Assembly: GCA_019459485.1 (NCBI GenBank)
Contig: JAIBEZ010000028.1
Location: 234,605-298,604 of the forward strand
Length of the DNA: 64,000 bases
DNA from: Prolixibacteraceae bacterium
GTDB lineage: Bacteria > Bacteroidota > Bacteroidia > Bacteroidales > Prolixibacteraceae
Direction: 5' to 3'
The first letter of the stretch is position 1. Each line of letters begins with the position of its first letter. The notes below the pieces were generated by a model. That model had not been told where the DNA came from, ran no database searches, and saw only the letters and a list, made by a program, of their open reading frames with translations. Of this stretch, positions 17,409-25,800 are shown one piece after another. A program made the position numbers and the translations under genes.

Positions 17409-18518
17409 ATGGAAAATCAATTCAGCAGTGAAAAGCGTAAAATCATTCATATTGATATGGATGCTTTTTACGCGTCCATCGCACAGCGCGATCATCCGGA
17501 GTACAAAGGCCAGCCGGTGGTGGTTGGCGGATTGCCCGACGGCCGGAGAGGGGTGGTGGCCACAGCCAGTTACGAAGCCCGCAGGTTCGGGATACATTCT
17601 GCCATGTCCTCAAAGCAGGCATTTCAGTTGTGCCCGAAAGCTGTTTTTTTGCGGCCCCGGTTCGAGGTGTACAAAGAGGTTTCAAGAAAAATGCGCGAGA
17701 TATTTGCCCGTTATACCGACCTGATTGAACCGCTTTCGCTGGATGAAGCCTATCTGGATGTAACCCACGACAAGCTGAATATCGGTTCGGCCATCGAAAT
17801 AGCCAAACAAATCAGGCGAGCCATTAAAAATGAGTTACAGCTTACCGCTTCTGCCGGAGTTTCTGTCAATAAGTTTATCGCAAAAATCGCTTCGGATATT
17901 CGGAAACCTGATGGACTAACCTTTATCGGGCCTTCGAAAATTCAAGCTTTTATGGAAAAACTTCCTGTCGAAAAATTTCATGGCGTTGGAAAAGTGACTG
18001 CTGAAAAAATGAAAAGCATGGGCTTGCACACCGGTGCTGATTTAAAGAAACTTACCGAAGCAGAACTGACGCGGCATTTTGGAAAAGCCGGTCATTTCTA
18101 TTACAACATCGTGCGGGGTATTGATAACCGGGAAGTCGAACCGCACCGCGAAACCAAATCTGTGGGAGCCGAAGATACTTTTGCCTACGATTTGACCAGT
18201 GTGGAAGAGATGAACATTGAGCTGGATAATATTGCTCAAATTGTGCACAACCGTTTACTCAGGCACAATCTGCAAGGGCGAACAATCACCTTGAAAATAA
18301 AATACAGCGATTTCAGGCAGATTACCCGAAATCATTCGTTTGCGCATCCGGTGGACGACTTGTACATTATTCGCGATACAGCCAAACAATTACTGGCAGC
18401 TACCGAGCCTGAAGGAACCAGCGTGCGCCTGCTGGGAATTACGCTTTCGAATTTTGGAGAATTGTTACCTCCGGCCCGTCGTCAGGATAAATCGGGACAA
18501 CTAAGGCTATTTCCCTGA
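17409..18518 (+). CDS. dinB: DNA polymerase IV (Y-family)
   Basis: A 369-residue Y-family translesion polymerase. The catalytic acidic residues are in IIHIDMDAFYASI and LSLDEAYLDVT. YEARRFGIHSAMSSKQAFQLCP is the classic finger segment, followed by the thumb HhH region (FHGVGKVTAEKMKSMG) and the little-finger domain (TSVRLLGITLSNF). It copies damaged DNA with low fidelity. The last residues (GQLRLFP) resemble the beta-clamp-binding pentapeptide QLxLF, as in E. coli Pol IV. The start at 17409 was chosen because it lies after the promoter element and begins at the conserved region. Confidence 0.93.
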   Translation: MENQFSSEKRKIIHIDMDAFYASIAQRDHPEYKGQPVVVGGLPDGRRGVVATASYEARRFGIHSAMSSKQAFQLCPKAVFLRPRFEVYKEVSRKMREIFARYTDLIEPLSLDEAYLDVTHDKLNIGSAIEIAKQIRRAIKNELQLTASAGVSVNKFIAKIASDIRKPDGLTFIGPSKIQAFMEKLPVEKFHGVGKVTAEKMKSMGLHTGADLKKLTEAELTRHFGKAGHFYYNIVRGIDNREVEPHRETKSVGAEDTFAYDLTSVEEMNIELDNIAQIVHNRLLRHNLQGRTITLKIKYSDFRQITRNHSFAHPVDDLYIIRDTAKQLLAATEPEGTSVRLLGITLSNFGELLPPARRQDKSGQLRLFP

Positions 18519-18594
18519 ATTTTAAATGACGAAAAATCTAGATGTTTCTTTTATGAAGTTAACAAATTTGCATCAGTTGCTTTTATTCCTGAAT

Positions 18595-18788
18595 GCACCG
18601 AAGGTGCTAAATTTTAATGACCCCCAATGGAATTGGGGGTTACGAAACCGAAAACAACGGCAACCCTGAATAGGGTTGAATATCATGATGTGCTTAATAT
18701 TCAACCCTATTCAGGGTTGTAGCTGCAGTATTTTCATCATCCTCCAGTGAAACTGGAGGTCACTAACATTATACCACTTTGTGGTATA
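18595..18788. repeat. Cluster of short perfect palindromes (REP-like)
   Basis: The 359-base spacer between dinB and the TonB receptor carries separate hairpins: GCACC/GGTGC with loop gaa (18595-18607), CCCCCAAT/ATTGGGGG with loop gga (18621-18639), two CAACCCT/AGGGTTG hairpins (18661-18678 and 18702-18719), CCTCCAGT/ACTGGAGG with loop gaa (18741-18759), and TATACCAC/GTGGTATA with loop ttt (18770-18788). The two CAACCCT hairpins also belong to a perfect 23-bp inverted repeat (18661-18683 with 18697-18719). Stems of 5-8 bp with three- or four-base loops in series are the hallmark of REP-type elements. No coding potential was seen here. Confidence 0.85.
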
Positions 18789-18877
18789 AGCGACAATGGA
18801 TTTGATTGGCAATATTGATTTTTTGTTGATATTGAATCTTTTACCCACACGATAGATTATAAACACTTTGTTAGTAC

Positions 18878-21034
18878 TCAGAACGAATACCTCAAACTTA
18901 TCCCTGATTTAAAATTTCTTGGCAATCCGGGATAATAATAGCGGGGTGATTGGGTGCCGACGGCGGTTGCATTGATCAAAACCATGGAAGCATAACGGAC
19001 ATCGAAGAGGTTTTGCACTCCCGCTGAAATGCCGATTGAAAGGTGTTTAAATGATTTTTCATATCCGGCCATCAGGTTGGCAAGCGAATAGGCATCCGTA
19101 AAAATGGAATTATCGTCGCGCAAAGGCATTCGGCCAACTGTCAAGTAGTGCAGGTTCATAAAAAATCCTTTGGCATGACTGGTTTCGAGCATCCAGTTGG
19201 TCAGCATTTCGGGTGATCCGGTCAGTTTATTGCCTGAATAGTCGTTCCCTTTATCGGTGAAATCTGCAAAGCGGTAGCGGGTAAAACTGCCATTCATCCT
19301 GAAAAAAGTGGTCCAGTCGGGTCGGTTGATCAGCCTGTAATCCAGCTTAATTTCCAGTCCCGGATGATTGGTTCCTCCGGCATTGATCCCGGTGTATTCA
19401 TCTTCTCCTGAACGTTGCGCCACCAATAAATTCTTCACCTTCATGTAATAGGCCGAAAGTTCAAAAAACAGCGATTTGCCGACGGACCCTTTTGTTCCCA
19501 GTTCGAAATTCCAGCCGGTTTCAGGTTTGATCGAAGTATTTCGCAGGCCACCGGGCATCAAAGTTTCTTCGAGGGTGGGAGGGGAGAAGCCGTGACTGAT
19601 CACCGAAAAGAGCCGGAGTTTTTCACCTGCAAGCCATGTAACCGCCACGCGAGGCGATACAATTTGCGGAAATTTTTGTTCCCCGCTCTGATCTCCATTC
19701 GACAAAAAAAGATCTACGTAACGGTAACTGGTCTGGTTCCAGTTCAGGCTGGCTGATACTACAAATTGTTCTTCAATGGTCAGGTCGGTCAGAAAAAATA
19801 TATTGTTGTACCAGCGAAATTCTTCGTTGTCTGACAATAGATCGCCCACCGCCCGGTCTTTATTCTGAAGTGTTTGCCACTGGTAATTTTCAGTGAAAAA
19901 CTCGTTGCCAATCATTATCCGGCTGGTTGTTTTTCCTGAAATGATTTTTTTCTCCAGAACCGAACGTTCACCCAAATAGTGGTTTTTTTCCTGAAGGATG
20001 TTGAAAGGCCGAAGTTCGTTGTTTTTGTTGAATTGCCCGAAAACACTGATTTTGGCCAGCCAGTTTCGTTCGAAATTTTGCTGAACTGTCATTCCGCCGA
20101 AAGCTTTTTTATAATCTTCGTAACCCCGTGTGGCGGCCCAGTTGGCAGCGGCTTTTTCCGGAGTAGCCTCAAATGTTTTCAGGTCGATGGAACTGGGAAT
20201 AAAAGCTTCGGTTTGAATGAAAGCTCCCAGTAAATTAACGGTGGTTTGTTTTCGGGTAAATGTTGACGACCAGGTTAAATTGTGTCGGTTGGTTTCATTG
20301 TTTTCGCGGTAACCATCGGAACTAAAGCGACTGTAAACCAATGAATGACTGCTGTTTTTTGCTGCAACGGCCAGTTTTCCGGAGTATTTAATTGTTGCAA
20401 ACGAACCGACTGAAACACTTTGGGCAAAATGCGTTCTTGTTGGTTTCGACGGATTAAACAGCAGAACGCCGCCCAGTCCTGAACCATAAAAACCCGATGC
20501 AGGCCCTTTGATGATTTCGATGTCGGCCATCTGATCCAGATCGAGGTCTTCAAGGGTTGTTTCACCCACCCCGTTGGTCAGGGGAATATCGCCGTAATAT
20601 GCCCTGATTTTGTTGGTTCCGTAGGGCGATCGGGTTCCGATTCCGCGAATGGTGAGCCGGTTGGTATTGATTGATCCGCTTTGCATCCAAACTCCGGCCA
20701 ATTTGTTGACCGAAGGCGCCAAATTAAACGATGGCTCGCGTATAATTTGTCGGTTGGTCAAAACTCCGATTGAACCCGGCGTATCGAACAATCGTTTTTC
20801 AGAACCAAAGGCTTTTACAACCACTTCCTGAATGTTGAAATTCAGTGGAATAGAGTCTGTTTGGAGGTGAAATGATTGCGCCTGAAATTCGGTTTCGGCA
20901 TGTGAAACACGGTCTTTGAAGTTGTTTTGTGCGAACGAAGAGAACGGCAATATTAATATAAGAACCGTTAGAAGCGTGGAAAATGTTTTGGATTTTAGGG
21001 TGTTTACGATGGTTGTTTTCTTGAGATTTCTCAT
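18878..21034 (-). CDS. TonB-dependent outer-membrane receptor
   Basis: A 718-residue receptor from the ATG at 21034: signal peptide (SKTFSTLLTVLILILPFSSFAQ), TonB-box/plug region (NIQEVVVKAFGSEKRLFDTPGSIGVLTNRQI, then RLTIRGIGTRSPYG and IEIIKGPASGFYGSGLGGVL), and a 22-strand beta-barrel ending in aromatic residues (SGISLRYSF). It lacks the carboxypeptidase-regulatory-like domain of SusC proteins and has no SusD partner, so it more likely takes up a siderophore, haem, cobalamin or metal complex. The frame is open 54 codons further upstream, but those codons read through a repeat element and the peptide is not receptor-like. Ligand unknown. Confidence 0.88.
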   Translation of the reverse strand: MRNLKKTTIVNTLKSKTFSTLLTVLILILPFSSFAQNNFKDRVSHAETEFQAQSFHLQTDSIPLNFNIQEVVVKAFGSEKRLFDTPGSIGVLTNRQIIREPSFNLAPSVNKLAGVWMQSGSINTNRLTIRGIGTRSPYGTNKIRAYYGDIPLTNGVGETTLEDLDLDQMADIEIIKGPASGFYGSGLGGVLLFNPSKPTRTHFAQSVSVGSFATIKYSGKLAVAAKNSSHSLVYSRFSSDGYRENNETNRHNLTWSSTFTRKQTTVNLLGAFIQTEAFIPSSIDLKTFEATPEKAAANWAATRGYEDYKKAFGGMTVQQNFERNWLAKISVFGQFNKNNELRPFNILQEKNHYLGERSVLEKKIISGKTTSRIMIGNEFFTENYQWQTLQNKDRAVGDLLSDNEEFRWYNNIFFLTDLTIEEQFVVSASLNWNQTSYRYVDLFLSNGDQSGEQKFPQIVSPRVAVTWLAGEKLRLFSVISHGFSPPTLEETLMPGGLRNTSIKPETGWNFELGTKGSVGKSLFFELSAYYMKVKNLLVAQRSGEDEYTGINAGGTNHPGLEIKLDYRLINRPDWTTFFRMNGSFTRYRFADFTDKGNDYSGNKLTGSPEMLTNWMLETSHAKGFFMNLHYLTVGRMPLRDDNSIFTDAYSLANLMAGYEKSFKHLSIGISAGVQNLFDVRYASMVLINATAVGTQSPRYYYPGLPRNFKSGISLRYSF

Positions 21035-21036
21035 CA

Positions 21037-21197
21037 GCGGCAGAGCCGCAAAATATTTGTAGAAAAAAGTTCGATCGGAAACTGACAAGGTGCAGAGCAC
21101 CGGGATTTCATCAACATTTGATTCTATATTACGGTGCGCTGCACCTTTGCAGTTTGAGCTTATTATCATTTCTACAAATATCACGGTGCGCTGCACC
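21037..21197. repeat. Palindrome-rich repeat element at the receptor start (MITE/REP-like)
   Basis: A perfect 13-bp inverted pair, ATATTTGTAGAAA (21053-21065) and TTTCTACAAATAT (21170-21182), encloses hairpins GGTGCAGAGCACC (21089-21101) and GGTGCGCTGCACC (21133-21145). Another GGTGCGCTGCACC (21185-21197) and GCGGC/GCCGC (21037-21049) lie just outside. TTTCTACAAATAT next to a small GC hairpin is, from memory, a recurrent intergenic motif in Bacteroidota. It starts three bases from the receptor ATG and forms its 5' leader. Confidence 0.75.
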
Positions 21198-21202
21198 TTT
21201 TC

Positions 21203-21331
21203 TCAACCTTTAATTTTCTTCGGTTTACAGACTTTATCTTCCTTTTTTGATTTTCGGTCGCAACGTTTGCATACGTATTTTGCGTCGTCTTTTTCTTTGT
21301 AATCGTCGTTTTTACACTGTGTTTTGCTCAT
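21203..21331 (-). CDS. Cys-rich, highly charged 42-residue protein
   Basis: A short frame from ATG at 21331 to TGA at 21203 encodes 42 residues, about half of them Lys, Asp or Glu, with Cys at 6, 21, 24 and 35. The YVCKRCDRKSKKEDKVC segment looks like a small treble-clef or zinc-ribbon knuckle (CxxC plus a third Cys 11 residues on). It lies three bases downstream of the RapZ-fusion gene (21335-22765) on the same strand and would be co-transcribed with it. I do not know a function. The composition, start placement and tight spacing argue that it is a real gene. Confidence 0.6.
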   Translation of the reverse strand: MSKTQCKNDDYKEKDDAKYVCKRCDRKSKKEDKVCKPKKIKG

Positions 21332-21334
21332 TTT

Positions 21335-22765
21335 CTATTTCTTATCCTGTTCGATGTGTTGAAGAACAACCGTAACAGGGTAATTGTTTTTCAGGTACTC
21401 CGCCAATTTTTCAGCAGCGTACACCGAGCGGTGCTGTCCGCCGGTACAGCCAAAACTTACACTCAGATTCGAGAATTTTCGTGAAAGATATACTTCAACA
21501 GAATTGGACACCAGACTGAAAACAGGAGCAAGGAAATCGGCCATGGTTGATTTTGTTTCCAGAAATTCCTGAACCTGCGGATCTTTTCCGGTCAGGTGTT
21601 TATACTCAAGGTAACGACCCGGATTGTGAATGGCACGGCAATCAAACACAAAACCGCCACCGTTTCCGGATGGATCTTTCGGGATTTTTTTCTTGTAGGA
21701 GAAACTGCTTATTCTAACTGTTAACCGCTCATTTTCAGGACTGATGGATTTCAGGAAAGAAGATTCGGTGACTGCTTTTAATACTTTTAACAACTCGGGC
21801 AATGGAACCTGTATCGTATTTTTTGCCAGTAAGGTTTCCAGATTTTTCAGGGCAAATGGAATGCTTTTCAGGAAATGTTCCTTTTTCTCGTAGAATCCGC
21901 GGAATCCGTAGGCTCCCATGGCCTGCATGATCCGGATTAAAACGTATCCGCCATACAACGATTTGAATTTTTCGCGGTCAACGTGTTTGTACTGGCTCAG
22001 TTCATCGAGGTAAAATTCCAGCAATTCTTCGCGTTCAGCTTCAGGAATATTGGCTTTTGCATCGTACAGCAGCGATGCCAGGTCGTATTGCATTGCGCCT
22101 TTGCGGCCACCCTGGTAGTCGATGAAATAAACCTGCCCGTCCTTCAGCATGATGTTTCTGGATTGGAAATCGCGGTAGAGAAAAGCATTGTTGTCAACGG
22201 CCAAAAGGTAATCGCTGAATGCCTGAAAATCATCTTCAAGCGCTTGTTCTTCGAAAGGTATTTTTGCCAGCTTCAGGAAATAGTACTTGAAATAGTTTAA
22301 ATCCCACATCATCGATTGTTTGTCGAAAGCTTCGCGTGGGTAGCAAACGCTGTAATCGATGTCTTTTCCGGCAACCAGCTGAATTCGGGGAAGCTGGCGG
22401 AGCACTTTTTTGTATTCTGTAACTATTTTTCCTGAAAATCCTTCTGCTTCGCGGGTTTTGGTCAGGAAATCGAACAAGGTCGTATTTCCCAAATCCTCCT
22501 GAAGATAGCTCAGTTGATCGGGGCTGATTGCATAAATAGTCGGAACCGGAATTTCCTTGTTGCGGAAATGTGCCGAGAATTCGAGAAAGGCAATATTCTC
22601 TTTTATGTCCTGGTTGTGTGCGCCAATAACCTGGTGGCTGGCACTTTTCATCCGGGCATATTCGCGGTACGAACCCGAAACCGGCAATTGTTCGAAAAAG
22701 CTCACTTCTTCGTTGAAATGTGATTCGTACAATCTGATTAGCTGATCTTTTATTTTTAGTTCCAA
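21335..22765 (-). CDS. Sugar kinase (APH/AmgK-like) fused to RapZ C-terminal domain
   Basis: This 476-residue protein has two parts. Residues 1 to about 330 are an aminoglycoside-phosphotransferase-fold kinase with YRDFQSRNIML (catalytic Asp and Asn), VYFIDYQGGRKG (metal Asp) and YDLASLLYDAK, closely resembling AmgK-type N-acetylmuramate/GlcNAc kinases. Residues from about 345 on are a RapZ C-terminal domain, from VRISSFSYKKKIP through FVFDCRAIHNPGRY to the phospho-binding loop FGCTGGQHRSVY. The N-terminal P-loop half of true RapZ is absent. In enterobacteria the RapZ C-domain senses glucosamine-6-phosphate; here it is joined to a kinase that may handle cell-wall amino sugars. The pairing of roles is inference. 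Confidence 0.85.
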   Translation of the reverse strand: MELKIKDQLIRLYESHFNEEVSFFEQLPVSGSYREYARMKSASHQVIGAHNQDIKENIAFLEFSAHFRNKEIPVPTIYAISPDQLSYLQEDLGNTTLFDFLTKTREAEGFSGKIVTEYKKVLRQLPRIQLVAGKDIDYSVCYPREAFDKQSMMWDLNYFKYYFLKLAKIPFEEQALEDDFQAFSDYLLAVDNNAFLYRDFQSRNIMLKDGQVYFIDYQGGRKGAMQYDLASLLYDAKANIPEAEREELLEFYLDELSQYKHVDREKFKSLYGGYVLIRIMQAMGAYGFRGFYEKKEHFLKSIPFALKNLETLLAKNTIQVPLPELLKVLKAVTESSFLKSISPENERLTVRISSFSYKKKIPKDPSGNGGGFVFDCRAIHNPGRYLEYKHLTGKDPQVQEFLETKSTMADFLAPVFSLVSNSVEVYLSRKFSNLSVSFGCTGGQHRSVYAAEKLAEYLKNNYPVTVVLQHIEQDKK

Positions 22766-22780
22766 GTTATCGTTTATTTT

Positions 22781-22838
22781 TAGTGAGCAGGTTACTTTAA
22801 ACGTAGTTAGCAGGTGACTTTAAGTCACCTGCTCACTA
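22781..22838. repeat. Hairpin with two alternative left arms downstream of the giant repeat protein
   Basis: GCAGGTGAC (22810-22818) pairs with GTCACCTGC (22824-22832). An earlier near-copy starting TAGTGAGCAGGT (22781-22792) can pair with the same right arm, extended to 22838. Only one fold can form at a time. It lies at the 3' end of the 22858-28302 gene and before the kinase-RapZ gene, so it may end or trim that transcript. Confidence 0.6.
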
Positions 22839-22857
22839 TATATGAGAATTAATTATT

Positions 22858-25800
22858 TTATTTATCCAATGCTTCTTTGATACGTTTCAACTGATCCTTC
22901 GGATATTTTTCATCTGGTTTCATGCTCAGCGCACGGTTGTAATTAAAACGTGCAATACTGAAATTCTCAGCCTGAAGTGCCTGGTCGGCAAGTTCGATCA
23001 CGTTATTGTATTCAATGTTTTTCTGGTCACGGGCATCCTGATCAATCAGTTTCTGGATGTCTTTGAGTTTGATGCGCGGATAGTTTTCATCCGATTTCAT
23101 GGCAATGGCTTTGTTGTAATAAAAACGTGCGATGGCAATGTCTTTGTTGAAATACGCTTCATCGGCTTTGGCAATCATATCGCGGTATTCTTTTTCTTCT
23201 CTTTCAGAAAGTAGCGAATTGGTCAGCGCCAAAATTTCGGCAATCCGGTCCTTCGGGTATTTTTCCCACGATTTAATTTCGAGTGCCTTGTAATAATAAA
23301 ACTTGGCGATGGTGTAATTCTGCTGGCTGAAAGCTTCATCAGCCTGTGCAATTGCCTTGTCGTATCCTGAACGATCGATCGACGACAATTCCGAATCAAC
23401 CAATTTGCGGATCAGTTCGATCTGATTAACCGGATATTCTTCTTTGGGCTTTATTTCAATGGCTTTGTAATAGTAGAAACGTGCAACTGTATAATCTTTG
23501 ATGCCAAATGAATCATCAGCTTTGCGAATGGCTTCGTCGTAATTATCAACCGTTCTGAATGATTGTGCCCGTGCTTCTGTCGCCTGTGCCGATTCTTCCG
23601 GTTTGTTTGCATTTGCTGAAACCGGAGGTGTAGTTTGAATTTCCGGCACATCGAAGGCATAAGTTTCAACCGGTTTTGCTTCGTTCAGCAGCTTGTCAAT
23701 CAATGCGATCTGATTTTTCGGATAGGTTTCATCAGGCTTTATCAGCTGTGCTTCCTGATACCGCAAACGTGCAATGGTATAAGTTTTTTCCCTGAAAGCA
23801 TTGTCGGCAACAGAAATTGACTGCCGGTATTTTTCGTCGATGTCGCGTTGTGCCTGGGCCAAACGTTCCTTGTTTCTTTGCTCAATCAACGCGTCAATTT
23901 CAATAATGCGCTGCGGAGGCATGGTTTCAGCAGGTTTTAACGAATGAGCAACATTGAAATGCATTTTGGCTGTTGTCAGCTCATTGTCAGCCAATGCTTT
24001 TTCTGCTTTGGCAACAGCTTCGTTGTATGCTGCATTTTCATTAGAACTATTGATTCCGGCTAGCTTTTCATCAATTATTTTCTGATCGATTTCCCTTAAC
24101 CGTTTTTCAGGATAAGCTTCGTTGGGTTTTACCAGCAATGCTTCGGTGTAGGCAGCTTTCGAATTTTGCCAGTCAGATTTATCGAAAGCATTATCTCCAT
24201 TTTTGATGGCAAGATCGTATGCTGAATTTCGCTGATTAATAATATTTTGTATATCAATAATTTGTGTCTTCGGATATTGTTCCATCGGTTTTATGCCCGA
24301 TGCGTTTCGGTATTCGGCAATTGCCTCTTCCAGTTTTGATGCGCCAAACAATTGATCCGCTTTTTCAATTGAAACCTGGTATTGTTTGTTCTGACTATCC
24401 ATTGCCCGGAGTTGGTCTTCAAGAGCAGTAATCATCTTCTGAACGTTCGCTCTTTCGTCAGGATTGATGCTAATTGCCTCGTTGTATCTTTGAATGGCCC
24501 CCTGATATTGATTCGACTGTTCCATTTCTTTTCCTGAAGTGATGGCCCTGTTGAAAGCATCGTCTCGTATTTTCATCAGGGAATCCCTCATCGCCTTTTG
24601 CTGCCCAAGCATACTAATTTCCATTTGTTTGGCAATTAGTTCGTCAATTTTACTGATCTGGTCTTTCGGATATTTTTCGTTTGGCAAAACACTTAGCGCA
24701 TTTGAATAATAAGTTCTTGAAGCCTTGTATTCTTTTTCGGCGAAAGCCTTATCCGCAATAGCAAGTTCTTTGTCGTACTGTTCCTTGTTGGCTTTTTCTC
24801 TTGCCAACCGCTGTGCTTCTTCCAAAGCGGCAAGCCTTGCTGTTTCTTCCAACTGGGCAATCATCGTATTTAATTCAGCAATACGAATAGGAGGCAGCAC
24901 TTCAGATGGTTTCAAGTCACGTGCTTTCATGAATGCGTCGCGTGATTCGGTGAGCTTGTTCTGTCGGAAAGCTTCCTGTCCTGCGTTCACAGTCTCAATG
25001 TACAAACGGTTGGTTTCTTCAGCAGTTAGCAACTCCTGCAGCAACGCATCAATTTTTGCAATCTGCTCTTTTGGCAATGTTTCTTCAGGTTTTAACAACA
25101 ATGCTTCCTGATATTTTCCTTTGGCAGTTTGATACTCCTTGTTCCTGAAATCGGCGACTGCCGCTGCCATTTTCAAGGCATACTGTTCGTTGATTTTTTT
25201 CAACCTATTTTGTTCTTCCTGAAGGGCAGTCCTTCTTTTTACAATTTCATCGAGTTGGTTTTTTGCATACTGATCGTTCGCTTTAACTGTCAGCGCATTT
25301 TCGTATTGGGTAGTTGCCTCGTCGAGTTGATCTGATTTGAAAGCCAAATCGCCAGCTGCAATTGCCTGATTGTATTGTAGAACTTTCAGATCTGCCATGA
25401 TCTGATCAATTTCTGCAATTTTATCTTTTGGATATTGTTCGTTCGATTTGATCGCAAGGGCTTCGCCATAAAATAAACGTGCCGATGAATATTCTTTTCC
25501 TGCCAAAGCCTTGTCTGCCTTTGCAATTGTTTCCTGATAACCAGTTTCGGTCGCTTTATTTTTGGCTTCAATACTTGCAAGCTCTGCCAGCAACTTGTCA
25601 ATTTCCTGAATCCGGTCGATTGGCAATTTTTCAGAAGGTTTAAGTTCGTTTGCTTTTACGAACGAAACCCGTGCACCTGAATATTCCTTGTTTCTGAACA
25701 AAGTTTCGCCCTCTTTTATACTTGATGCATACAATTCCTCTTTTTGGCGTTCAGCTTCGGCCTGTGCAAGCAACTCGTCGATTTTTACGATCTGTTGTTT

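Noticed and set aside
18595..18788. Insertion sequence remnant carrying a transposase
   Set aside because: No transposase-like frame or target duplication is visible; only short palindromes are present, so REP-like repeat is the better call.
21035..21196. 54-codon N-terminal extension of the TonB receptor
   Set aside because: The extension reads through a palindrome-rich repeat element, contains no export signal, and the true signal peptide starts at the ATG at 21034.
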